Shown here in pieces: positions 11,471 through 22,423 of a stretch of 64,000 nt of DNA. The stretch comes from Chlorella sp. KRBP (Eukaryota; Chlorophyta; Trebouxiophyceae; Chlorellales; Chlorellaceae): the NCBI GenBank assembly GCA_004335735.1, contig QAXK01000587.1, positions 1 through 64,000 on the forward strand, written 5' to 3'. A program made the position numbers and the translations under genes. Under the pieces are notes generated by a model that did no database searches, was not told where the DNA came from, and saw nothing but the letters and a program-made list of their open reading frames with translations. Each line of letters begins with the position of its first letter. Within the stretch, counting starts at the first letter, position 1.

Positions 11471-13717
11471 ATGGGGGTCCGGCACAGAGGCAGCACTGCT
11501 GCGGGCGCGCTGCCGCTGCTTCTTCAGCTGCTGGTCCACACGCACCTGGCGCACGCCGGCAAAATCCGGCTGAACGAGCAGCTCTTACACAGGTAGGGGG
11601 TACACAGGCCCCTGCGCGCCAGGGGGCTGCGCTGCGGCGACAACCGCCATGCGGGTGCGCGGGCAGGACAGGACTGCAGCTGCTGCCTGCGCTTGCCCAC
11701 TGCAGGTGGACGCACGAGCTGCAGCAGCCAGAGCTGCTCTACGACCCCCTCAACACCCGCGATGTCAGTGACTTGCCAGCGGGCGTGCCGCTGCCCGCCT
11801 CACCCGGCTGGGTGCAGCACGTCAGCTGGAAACCACGCGTCTTCATCTGGTGCGTACGCACTGTGGAACTCCCATGGCAAGACTGGCAGGCTGTTGGATG
11901 GGCCCAAGTCACTTCAACTTGCGCGATGGCGTCTCTGCAAACCTGTGGGCGTGCGCAGGCACAACTTCTTGACGGAGCAGGAGGCCAAGCACCTCATCGG
12001 CCTGGCAGTGCCGCAGATGAAACGCAGCACCGTTGTGGGCGCAGGGGGCCGCAGTGTGCAGGACGACTACCGCACCAGGTAGGGACCTCGCAGCTCCGTA
12101 GACGCCACGTTTGCACCAAGTTTGGTTCAACGGGTGGTGTGGCCTCATCCTGCGTCACGCAGTTATGGCACCTTCCTGCGGCGGTACCAGGACGCTATTG
12201 TTGAGCGGCTGGAGAACAAGGTACGTGACCTCATTTACCTGTCCTCCTGTGCTGCACCGCCTGCCCTGCAGTTTGTGTGTGGCCTCATGTGCGCTTGCAG
12301 TGCACCTCACGCCCGCCATGGCCGTGCAGGTGGCCGCCTGGACGCAGATCCCAGTGGAGCACCAGGAGGACATCCAGGTGTTGCGGTACGGCATCGGGCA
12401 GCAGTACAAGGTGCACGCCGACACAATCGTGGACCCAGAGGCGGGCGTCAGGGTGAGGCGAGGAGGAGGGCACGTGAGAATACCTGCGGTGGCCGCTCAC
12501 CTTGACATAGCCCTGTGGCCATGCTGCTCCTGAGCAAAGATGTGCACCTAGGTACGCGACGTGCCCGCCTGGCGCGATGCTTGCAGGTGGCGACTGTCCT
12601 GGTGTACCTGAATGAGCCTGAGGAGGGCGGGGAGACGGCCTTCCCCATGAGCGAGTGGATTGACCCCGAGCTGGAGCGGCAGAGCCACAACTTCAGCTCG
12701 TGCGCCCAGGGCCACGTGGGCATGAGGCCCAAGCGCGGGGACGCACTGCTGTTCTGGAGCATTGGGCCGGACGGCAAGAGTGAGGTGAGGGACGCGTTGG
12801 TGGTGCTTGGGCCTGGTGTTGTCAAAGTCATTGTCAAAGTCATTGGCGGCAACAGGAGCGGCGAGCCTGCTGCTTGCTTGTGCCACATGCAGGATGCGCA
12901 CGCGAGCCACACAGGCTGTCCTGTGATTAAAGGCGCAAAGTGGACCATCACCAAGTGAGTGCGCCTGTGACTGGCGCAAGGCCCCTAGGATGCAAGGGCT
13001 ACAGGCGCACCATGCTCACGCCTGCGCTGCCATCACGCTGGCAGGTGGATTCACGCCAAGCCTTTCCGGCCCGCAGAGGTGACCATGGCGCTACGAACCA
13101 AGGTGCGACGCCTGGCTCAGTTCTGAGTGATGTGTGTCAAGACCGCGCATTGCAGCAGCACCTGCTCGAGAGCGTCAACGCGTGCTGCTGCTGCTGCTGC
13201 TGCTGTTGCTCCACCTGCCAGGGTGTGTCTGACGATGAGAAGGACCCAGGCATCTGCCAGGATGACGTACCTAACTGCGCATCCTTGGCCAAGGACAACG
13301 GGTGAGGGTGGGTGAGAGAGCACTAGCAGTGCGCGAAGGCTTGTGCTGTTCAAAGGCACTGCCTGCCACGCTGCAACGGCAGCGGCATGATTATGATCGC
13401 ACTTGTCCACAACGGTTTTCTGCGCACAGGTGTGAGAAGAACCATGACTACATGATTGTGGGCGTGCAGGCCGCGGGCGTGTGCCGCCTCACCTGTGGCT
13501 TCTGCACAAAGTGTGCCAAGGATGACGTGGAGTGCTACAACGAAAACCGCCGCAAGGTGCGCTGCGGCTGCCGCACTGCACAACGCAAAGCTGTCTCTGA
13601 GCTGCGTCCTGCATGATGCCTGAAGGCTCTGTCCCTGCCGAGCCTGCGCCCAGCTGTGTGCTGCACTGCCGTGCGCAGGTTGGCTTCCTCGTGCACCGGG
13701 AGGAAGAGCTCAATTAA
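11471..13717 (+). CDS. Prolyl 4-hydroxylase with C-terminal ShK domain
   Basis: Exons: 11471-11592, 11706-11849, 11959-12078, 12163-12220, 12330-12452, 12587-12784, 12893-12954, 13045-13102, 13222-13301, 13430-13556, 13679-13717; 376 residues. A signal peptide is evident (GALPLLLQLLVHTHLAHA). The 2-oxoglutarate/Fe(II) dioxygenase core shows P4H hallmarks: WHNFLTEQEAKHLI, RSTVVGAGG, SYGTFLRR, and YGIGQQYKVHAD with the iron His and Asp. The distal His is in SHTGCPV, and the 2-oxoglutarate Lys in KGAKW. A six-Cys ShK-type module follows (CQDDVPNCASLAKDNGCEKN ... CRLTCGFC), as in many algal and plant P4Hs. The enzyme should hydroxylate proline in secreted hydroxyproline-rich glycoproteins in the ER/Golgi. 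If the last intron is not spliced, the protein instead ends at 13616 with RCGCRTAQRKAVSELRPA. Confidence 0.93.
13182..13209. repeat. CTG trinucleotide run in a P4H intron
   Basis: A CTG/TGC run lies in the intron 13103-13221, just upstream of the acceptor, where it forms part of a pyrimidine-containing tract. It is non-coding in the preferred model. Confidence 0.7.
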
Positions 13718-13859
13718 CAGGCCGGTGCAAATATGCTGGTCTCCATCTTCCGGGCCATGCTCTCGTCCTTTCAGAGCTTCCCTTGCATAGTCTGCCGTGC
13801 CATGACACTATGCACTGTCAGCATGGGCATGTACATGTTCAAGTGCGGCGCGTGGTGTG

Positions 13860-15202
13860 TCATGCTGGGCCAATGACGCCCTGGTCCTGCAGCGTTTGCT
13901 TCAACTCGCCGCTCGCCTGCAGCGCATTCAACAGACATGCGCCCAGACGTCAGCTAAAACAGAGGCTGTGTCTACAGATGGCACTGCACACAAATCACTG
14001 ACTGCTCTGCGTCAGAGGCGACTCACCAGCAGCTCCTCCACAATGTCGCACCCGCCAACAAACTCCTGACGCACGTAGAGCTGCGGGAAGGTTGGCCAAT
14101 TGCTGAACACCTTGACCCCGGCCCGAATGCCCTCGTCACTCAGCACGTCCACGCCATAAACTGGCGCCTGTGGACGCGCAGGAGAGTGAGCAGAGCGAGG
14201 CGTAGGCGTCAAGCTAACGCTACCAGCGCCCACCCTCACTCCGTTGGCCAATCGCGTTGGGTGTTGCTCACGTTGAGGGACTGTAGTGCCTGCAGCACGC
14301 GCCGGCTGAAGCCACAGCGTGGAGCATCCACCGTGCCCTTCATGAAGAGGCACACCGGGTGGCTGGCAAGCAACTCCTTGATGCGCGTCTCGACGTCTGC
14401 ACGTTGCAGCAGCAGGGGCAACGCCTGTCAAACAGATGAACACAGAGTGGTGGAGTATGCGCAGCAGTTCAGGCCTGTGGCCGCCAGCGCCGCTCACCGG
14501 GTGCGACTGCAGGGGCCGCTGCTGCTGCCTTTGCGGGTGCAGGTGCTGGTGGAGCGTCCGCAGGTGTGCCCGCGTACCCGTTGGTCTGTGCAGTCCCCAA
14601 GGCAGCGTACACTGCAGAGGCCAGCGCAGCAGGGTCCGCTCCCTCCACACGCGATACCTCGCTCTCACCCTGCACGTCGGCAAGTCATCCCATGGCGTCA
14701 GGCGGCTGCCGGTGCGCTGATCAGCATGCCGAGCAGCCACTTGCCATCCTCTTGCCTTTAACACGACGATGGTCGGCACGCTGACGATCTGGTACTTTGC
14801 ACTGGCCTCGTCCACCTGCTCCGCCTCCACCTGTGTGCACACCCGCCATGACGTGAGGCGGCACCTTGACGATGGCTCGAGCTGGCTCCCACCTGCACGC
14901 ACCACAAGCTGGTCACTGAGGTCCTCACCCGCGCCCACGCGATGCCGCTCTCAGCTCCACGGTCCTGGGCCAGCTTCTCCATCACGGCGTCCATCTGAGT
15001 GCATGGCTCGCACCAGGAAGCCCAGAAGTGCGCCACCACCTGCGCAGCAGCGGCACGCAATGCCGGAAGACCTTGCTGTGTGAATGGACGAGCTGTGAGG
15101 TGATGGGGCGGCAGCGTGAGGTGGCACGCGCACCAGCGGGTGCTTCCTGGTGAGCTCCTCCAGCTGCAGCAGGGACACGCAGTTGCTGAAGACCCCGGAC
15201 AT
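13860..15202 (-). CDS. GRX3: Thioredoxin-monothiol glutaredoxin fusion (Grx3/PICOT type, CGFS)
   Basis: Exons (5' to 3'): 15202-15134, 15039-14929, 14830-14756, 14669-14498, 14396-14272, 14167-14027, 13916-13860; 249 residues, close to yeast Grx3/4 length. An N-terminal thioredoxin fold (VVAHFWASWCEPCTQMD ... YQIVSVPTIVVLK) is joined by an Ala/Pro-rich linker to one glutaredoxin domain. That domain has FMKGT, the cluster-binding PRCGFS (Cys about residue 170), WPTFPQLYV, GGCDIVEELL and a short C-terminal helix. Proteins of this family bind a [2Fe-2S] cluster with glutathione and BolA partners and handle cytosolic/nuclear iron. The thioredoxin site reads WCEPC, with both cysteines, whereas most family members have lost one. 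Intron 14670-14755 has a GC donor (AAG|GCAAGA). No transit peptide is obvious. It diverges from a GT90 gene across 115 bases. Confidence 0.93.
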
Positions 15203-15317
15203 GGTTGCTGTGATGTATGTCCCCGAGCACTCCCCAGCGACTGATCTGCGCCATGGGCACCACTCCAGGACAGGGTGGATCGCAAACTCGCGAGCAGACT
15301 GGCCTGCACGGCGCGCA
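15203..15317. promoter_or_regulatory. 115-base bidirectional promoter region
   Basis: The gap between the divergent start codons of the glutaredoxin fusion (minus) and the first GT90 gene (plus). No coding potential or clear core motif is seen. Confidence 0.35.
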
Positions 15318-18300
15318 ATGTCGCGGCCCGCTGGCGCTCGCTCCTGCACCCCGTCAAGGCGGGTGCTGCTGGTCGTGTTGCTGCTCTTAGTGCTGGCGCT
15401 CTCCTTCGCGCTCGTCTGGTACACTGCAGCAGGGAGCACCAGCACCTCCATCAAGTGGCCTGGAGTCATCAGCAGCATCAGCAGCACCCTGTCCGAGGTA
15501 GGTTTGGGGACGTGGCGCGCACGTGTCCGACGGAGCTGCGCAAGCGAACAGCTGTCGAGCACGTTCTCCCTCATGCTCTGCAGGGGAACAATGGAAGCAG
15601 CAGCAGCAGCAGCAGCATTGCTCGCCGGGAGCAGCAGCTCTCAGTACCCAAGCAGCCACCCCCGCCCCAAGGACGGGGACAGCCTCTGGGGTCGTCGCGC
15701 GGAGGCCTGGGCGTCCCTGGCTACGAGGTGCTGGGAACGGTGCACCCTGACAACCTGACATGGCCAGGAGGCTTCGTGGAGGTGCAGATGCAGCACAGCA
15801 TACCGGACCCAGAGCCGTCATACGTGGGCATGCCAGGGACGTGCTTCGACATCGCCCAGCGGGTGCGAGTCCACAGCACCAGCGCAACAAGCAGCGCTGC
15901 GGCAGGACAGGGCCAAGGGCGTGGGCGCGCTGGTTCACTGAACGCTGGTGGCTCCTGCGCAGGTGGAGCAGCCGTACACTGATCTGTACAAGCGCCGCCA
16001 GGCGCCCCCTCAGGACCTGCCTGGTGGCGCGCCGCGCACCTTTTACCGGTGGGAGGGCAACATCACGCGCGCAGAGTTTGACGCCGTGCCCAAGGAAATA
16101 CCACGTGGGCCCGACTGTGTGCACTGCGGGCCAGCCATTCGATACCAGGTGCGTACCACACGACCTTGGGTGAGCCAATGGTCCAGGGTGCTGCAGGCCA
16201 GACCTGTGAAGACACTTCCGTGCCTGCGCGCAGGTGTATGACAAGCACTTGTACCGCCAGGGCCACCCGCCCAACTGGCTCGTCGAGGTGGGGCACGGGC
16301 GCAGCAGTACGAGCACGCAGCAGCAGCAAGTGCTGGCACACGACGAGCAGCAGGAGCAGCACGCCTCCAGCTGGGCACAGTCACCTCCCTGCAGCAACCA
16401 CGCGTGCACTGCAGTGCAGTGCAATGCAGCTCCCTCTCCTGCCTCGCCCTGCCTCATGCCCGTGGTGTGCCCCTGTGTGCGCCCCCAGGTGGGCGAGGAC
16501 CTGCTGCTCGCGGCACTGCACCTCTATGATTTGCCCAACACAGACTTCATCATACACTACGACGACAGCTGCCCACCAAGCGTGCCCGTGCTCAGTGAGC
16601 GTGGGACACCCATAGCATGGGTGAGGGACTGAAGCTGTTTGTCGCCCAGCTGCACACGTGTCAAGGACTCGCATGCTACGTGTGTGCTGTGCGCAGGTTG
16701 GAACATCTGCCGCAACAAGCCCAAGGGTGGCTTTGCGTACCCTTCCTATACGGCATGGATGTACGCCCTAGGCCCTGAACAGCTCAAGGTGTGGCTCGCA
16801 GGCCGGTGCATGAGGTTGTGCGCCACGCAGCCTTGCTGGCACTGCCCTCAAGCGCCACAGCGTCACACACCTGTGTAGCCTTCGTCGTCGCTCGCATCAT
16901 GTGCAGGTGTACCACCAGTGCCTCATCAGCAGGTACCCCGTGGCCAACCGCCGTCCCGTGGTGTTCTGGCGCGGTAGCACCACTGACCCCAAGAGACCCA
17001 GCTTCGCCATCCAGGTGGTGGACAAGGTGAGCGCAAGGGCGCATGGGCGGGCGCCGAGTGCTCGTGACAACGCGCTTGCGACGGTCGTGCATGCACACGC
17101 TTGTGGCCTGCCCCTTGCACTCTGCACTCCGAATGGCTGCATGCAGGTGGCGCGCATGGTGATCCACAAGCGCTACGAGGAGGACCCCGTCGTCGACGCC
17201 AAGGTGTACAAGGTTATCTTTGGAGGCAAGGCACTCGTAGGTCCACGACACACGAACAGGAGCTCTGGTGTACTAGCAGCACACTTGTGTCGCACACCTG
17301 TTCTGACATGTTGCTGGTGCGCTGTGGCCGATCCCGTGCAGACGAGTGCATCAAGCAGTACCTGGGCCCCCTGGCGCCCATGACGCAGCTGGAGGACTAC
17401 AACGCCGCCGCCATCATCATGGACGTGGACGGCAACGGGTGGAGCGACCGCATGTCGCGCGTGGTGCACTTCCCCTCGGCCACCTTCAAGCAGGTGGGGC
17501 GGACACGTCAAGGATGCCCCAGGGCGCGCACTGATGCAACTGGCATGCAGTGCTCGCTGTTCAACATACGACTCCCATACCTGTGCTGTGCTGTGCTGCC
17601 AGGCGAGCAACCACACGGCCTTCTTCGAGCACCTGCTGGCGCCGGGCCACGCGGCCGAGTTCTTCGCCAACGACCTGAGTGACCTCACGGTGTGTGGGGG
17701 ACTGGAGGGGCAGGCAGGCGTGCCCCACAGGCAACAGCACTCCTGCAGCCCCTGCTGCTGTGTGGCAATGGATGATGCGAGGTGCTGCGCGCCCTCGCTC
17801 GTTCCTGCAGGCGCGTGCCTATCAGCTGGTGGCTGAGTGGAACGCCTCGTCCACACGCCTGATGCAGCTGGCGGCGCAGAAACAGGGCATTGGCCTGGCC
17901 TTCCTCAACCAGGTGAGTGCGGCCAAGGTTCATGTCTCAAGCGTGTGTGCAGAAGCGTGACCATTTCAAACGTCGTCTGAGCATTGCTGCGCGCTGTGCT
18001 GGTTGCGCAGGTGGGAGTCATCGAGGCTGCGGCGTACGCCGTCCTGCAGTACAGCAAAAAGGTCACCTGGCCGGTGCGTTGCTTCCTCGGTCTGCAGCGC
18101 GAGCATGCTTCTCGGTCACGGCTCAAGCGCAGCAAGCTTGCTGACGACTGCTGTCCCTGCTGACGTCTGCTGCCTTGCAGTTCGTCCATGACCGGTCATA
18201 CGAGCCCGTGCCGTTCCACAGGGCGTGCCGGTCCAATGGCGCCAAGCTCCCCACACAGCTCTGTGACGAGATGAAGGCAAGGCCACCCCACCGGCCACCA

Positions 18301-18327
18301 CGGTTAAGCAGGCACAGAGTCGGCTAG
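15318..18327 (+). CDS. GT90 (CAP10/Rumi-type) glycosyltransferase, copy 1
   Basis: Exons: 15318-15497, 15584-15862, 15963-16148, 16234-16287, 16489-16594, 16697-16788, 16907-17026, 17147-17240, 17342-17493, 17603-17689, 17811-17912, 18011-18073, 18181-18327; 553 residues. It is a type II membrane protein: a short basic N-terminus and an anchor (RRVLLVVLLLLVLALSFALV), then a Ser/Pro stem. The Glyco_transf_90 core is recognised from PRTFYRWEGNITRAEFD, FIIHYDD, WNICRNKPKGGFAYPSY, RRPVVFWRGSTTD, IIMDVDGNGWSDR, SNHTAFFEHLL and FFANDLSDL. Family members transfer glucose or xylose to protein (Rumi/POGLUT) or xylose in fungal CAP10; the donor here is unknown and Golgi location is inferred. The exon 8/9 join is uncertain: the chosen donor at 17241 is weak (GTCCAC), but the 152-base exon 9 matches copy 2 exactly. 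Confidence 0.9.
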
Positions 18328-18628
18328 CCCTGCCAATCCTACACACATATGCAAAACACAATCCGCAACGGCAGCGCGACCATGCACGATGCGCCCGGCA
18401 ACGTCTAAGAATGTCGGCACAGGAAGAAAAATGTGTGCATGGACCCACGCGCTGAGCAGCGCCGCAGGTACAGAAAGGCCCCTACTCTGTGCTGGTACAA
18501 CACGACCACGCCCTCATGATGAGTGCTCTGCACAGGGCCATACATTCCTCCTGTTGCAGAACCATTGCGTGCATGGCGCAGCAGGTGTGGTTGGAACGGC
18601 ACACTGGGGACGCGATATTTGAGTACCG
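18328..18628. other. Convergent intergenic region
   Basis: 301 bases between the stop of GT90 copy 1 (plus) and the stop of the HAD nucleotidase (minus). It presumably holds two 3' UTRs. No exon, RNA gene or TGTAA motif is visible. Confidence 0.4.
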
Positions 18629-21600
18629 TCACGCGAGCCCGTCCCCCAGGCACACGTCCTCATGCGCCATGAAGTCCAGCCGCCCTTGAAACTTCTTCTC
18701 GGGCGAGCAGTAGCTCAGGTTGCTCACGTGGCTCGTGTACAGGCACGCAAAGCGCTCAATCTGCGTTGCGCGCCAAAGCAACATGTCGGCCCCACAGCAA
18801 TGTCGCAGTGCAGCGCGCATGTCACGCCAAGGCATGCCAGACCAGGGAGGACAGCGATTTCACGCTCATCTCATCTCACCTGGTGCGCGAAGCGTGAGTT
18901 CTGGTAGCCCGTCTTGAGGATCTGTCCCCAGATGGGGTGGTAGCGCGCGTGCAGGGCCCTGAGCTCCCGGCTGTGTCGCGCCTTGAGGCTGGCCTGCCTG
19001 GCGCGCAGCTCCTCAAGCATGGCCAGGTTCTTGACGTGCGCCTTTGGGCAACACGCAACAACGCAGCAGCGGGACGCAAGGAACATGCAGCAGTCAGCTC
19101 CTGCACGCGGGGGTGCAACAGTATGTGCTGCCACAGACCAGGCTGCTGCCCTGCCCCGCTCAGCTCCCTCACCTCCGTCCCTGGTGGTGGCAGGCGTCCC
19201 TGCCTCAGCGCCCACTCGTACCGTTGGATCTGGTCCTCCAGCACGTCACGCTGCTGACGCAACAACCGCAGCTCCGCCTGCACCGCCTGCACGCACGCAA
19301 GCAGGACACGCAGCACCCACAGCCCCACAGCCCTGTCAGCCGCTACCAAGCACACAGTCCGCGCCCTTCTGCTTGCTCGCTTGCGTGCCCACCCGCTGCC
19401 GGCAGCACACCCACCTTGGTCTCCTCCTGCAGTTGCAGCTCAAGCTGTAGCTCGGGTACCACCAGCATGGTGCGCCACCCAATGGCCTTCTTTGCCTTGA
19501 CGATGTCACCGTAGATGTGGTCGCCCACGTACAGCACCTGGTCACCCGACGTCACCTCCAGCATGCGGTGCAGGTCGCGGTACGACCCGCCCTGGAACAC
19601 CTGGGGCTGGTCCGCTGAGCCGCCCAGCGCCGGGTGCCCCGTGTCGCCTCCTGCCCCCAGCCCTGGCATGCCGGGGGGCGCAGGGTCGGCCCGGTCGGCC
19701 TCGTCCACGGGCAGGATGGGCGCGCCGTTGTCTGTGTTGCTCAGCAGGCCTGAGCGGGTGGGCACCACAAGCACCACAATGGCACCAGCGCATTGGAGTG
19801 GCGCATGTGCTGCACAACTGTGGCCAGATCCTGGGGCGTGCTCGGCGTTGGTGCCTCACCTGACTTGATGTCTACGTGGAAGAGCTGCTGCCCTGAGCCG
19901 GGCGTGAAGAAGGCTGGCTTGCCGCACCCCACCATGACCACGTCAAAGTAACGCAGCCAGTCCGTGGTCTTGTTGGCGCCCCTGCGCACCACACCACAAG
20001 TGCAGGGTGTGGTAGCACCTCATGACAATCAGTCTTGTGATGCCCGGCAAGGCCTCCAGGCGTCCCACCCACCACACACACAGTCCCGCCCCGCCTCAGA
20101 GGGCCCCAGCGTCCAAGCCGATCCACTCACGTCTTGCCCAGCAGCAGGTAGTTCATCACCACGTTGGTGTAATCCCACAGGCTGTTGGTGGCCAGGAACA
20201 GCTTGCGCCCGCCCGCGCGCATCGTCTCGAGCATGTGCACCAGCAACGGGTCCTGCACGGCGACAAATGAGCCCAGGAACGGGCCAGTAGGACACACAGC
20301 CACCGTCACCGTGCCTGGCCTTCCGCACACGCATCTTGCAGAGGCAGCTGTGCCCGGGCTCCCACCAAGGCGCCCTGCACTGAGGTGCAGACACCTGTGC
20401 TCACCTGGTGGATGTACTTTTCCGGGTTGGCCGCCACCTCCTTCTTGAGGGACCCGTCACGGTGGCACATGTCCACGGCGGTGCGCAGGTCCTTGTACAG
20501 CTGCGTGTAGGTCTTGTGCGCCAGGGCGCTGCCCTCCTTGGAGTCCTGCAGCACGCAGCCACACCAGCAAGTGCACAACGGCTGGGAGGGCGCGCACACA
20601 CACACGGTGCCAGCAGCAGAGCTGGACCCGCTTCCAGTCGTGCATTCGTCCACTGTGCAAACGTGCCTCTCTCTCCCTCCCATCATGAGCCCTGGCTCAC
20701 CTTGAGCTCCACCAGCTGGCAGTAGAGGTAGGCCTCGGCCAGGGAGAAGAGCGTGTCCACCAGCGCGTACTGGTCGCTATCGTCAAAGTTGAGCCCCTGG
20801 ACACACCACCAGGTGTCTTGTGTGCGCACCTCATGGAGCATCTTCCAAGCACCCGGCCCTCCACCCAGTGCTGCCTGATGCCTGTGGGCGCACGGATGGC
20901 ACGTGCTCATGTGTTGGTGAGCCACGCAGCACACCTGGTAGTTGGTGTTGTAGGATGCCTTCCTGTCCACTGCCGTCATCTCCTGGAAGCCGTGGTAGGC
21001 CAGCTTGACGTACTTGTGACGGTCCACCTTGAGCACGTTGCCACGCGCCTGACACACAACACGCCACACCACTAAAAACCACATCAGTGTGTGACTCCAC
21101 ACACCCTGCATGCGTCTCTTCCTTGAGTCGCATCATTGCGCTGCTGTCGGGCCCTGCTGGCAGGAGCTGCGCCGCACCTTGTCGAGGATGAGCCCCTTCA
21201 TCATGTAGTCCCAGCTGAAGGTGAAGTTGTGCAGCACCTCTGGGTAACGAAACACCTTGACCAGCTTGTCCACCTGAAGTCGCAGAGCAAGGGGATGGCG
21301 CAGAGGAAGTCGCAGAGCAAGGGGATGGCGCGTTCCTTGGGATGAGGTGCACACGGCACTTGCGCAGCACGTGCAACCTGCACGCGGTCCCCGTGCCGAC
21401 CGCACCGTTTGGCGGTGCGCCAGGGCCTCGAACGTCTCGGGCCTGTATTGGGCTAGTGTGTAGTCCATGTCCCACCCAACAGCCTGCATCGCGCGACGCA
21501 CAGCGTCAGGTGAGGTGCTGACTCGCTGGCTCACGACGCAAGGCCGCTGCTCCCCAGGCAGACTCTGCCATGGAATAGAAGTCACCTTGACCTGTGTCAT

Positions 21601-22260
21601 GTTGAGGGCACGGTTGCAGTAGATGCGCCGGTGCGGCGGCACGGGCGAGGGAAGGGGCTCGCTGGCCCAGAGCGGGAGGTCTGTGAGCTGCGGCGGGGGC
21701 GCGCTGCCATACCCCTGTGCGGGCGCATCAAGCGCATCAGGAAGCGCGCATCACTGGAGACGTGCCAGGATGCGCACCCAACGCAAATCTGACCTGTCCA
21801 GCCCGCGCGCGAGGCTCACCGTGTTCTGCATGGTCGACGCGGACATGTAGCTTCCTCCCAGTGCTGCAGCGGTGCCATTGCTGCTGATGTGCTGGTGGCT
21901 GCTACTTGCTTGCTCTGTGGCTGCTGCGCTCTGGGGTGCGGCGCTGCGGCACAGCGCGCGGGCGCCTCCGTGCTCCCATCTTGAGTTGCACCTGCACAGC
22001 CGTCGCATAGGTGAGGCTACTCGTGAGGCTGATTGCTGCTGCTGTTGCGCGTGGCAAGCAGAGGCCAATCCTTTTGGCGCGCACCTGCGCGCACTGAGGA
22101 TCCCGAGTTGCGCCTTGCACAGGGGCAGCAGCGCTGCCTCCACGACCAGGCGACGAAGCCGCTCCCCAGGTAAGCAGCGCATCGCGTTCGCCAGGTTGCC
22201 TGGCGCTGGCGCTGCCCCCTGGCGCCTCACTGTGCCTGATGGCTGAACTGCTGAGCGCAT
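18629..22260 (-). CDS. HAD-superfamily 5'-nucleotidase (NT5C2/IMP-GMP-type family)
   Basis: Exons (5' to 3'): 22260-21820, 21714-21586, 21483-21406, 21273-21178, 21048-20935, 20796-20701, 20545-20405, 20252-20131, 19981-19860, 19749-19415, 19286-19173, 19041-18880, 18760-18629; 693 residues. The HAD motif I is WDMDYTLAQY (Asp about residues 195 and 197). Further family segments are NRALNMTQVKAVGWD, FRYPEVLHNFTFSW, GRKLFLATNSLWDYTNVVM (motif II region), FDVVMVGCGKPAFF and VLYVGDHIYGDI (motif III/IV). A long charged coiled segment (residues about 545-640) follows. The first 130 residues are Arg/Ala/Gln-rich and may be an organelle transit peptide. Members dephosphorylate purine nucleoside monophosphates. 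In the ordinary chlorophyte and plant '5'-nucleotidase domain-containing' family, substrates are mostly untested. Confidence 0.9.
21276..21331. repeat. Direct repeat, 26 bases, period 30, in an intron
   Basis: The unit gaagtcgcagagcaagggga plus tggcgc occurs at 21276-21301 and again, identical, at 21306-21331. It lies inside the intron 21274-21405 of the nucleotidase gene, adjacent to the acceptor side of exon 4. A recent tandem duplication is the likely origin. Confidence 0.85.
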
Positions 22261-22423
22261 GAGCGCTGCGCTGCTCCGCTCCTAATGGCAAGATGGCCTC
22301 CTTGCTTGCTTCTGTGAGCATGAGCCGCACACGCACGACACGCATGATCGTTCGTACGGCAAGCCCCGACGCATCGACGGATCGCGTAAATGCACCTCCC
22401 ACAGCCATATCATATGTACAGGG

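Noticed and set aside
21276..21331. Direct repeats as a target-site duplication or insertion element
   Set aside because: Only 4 bases lie between the copies, with no transposase or inverted repeats. It is a simple tandem duplication.
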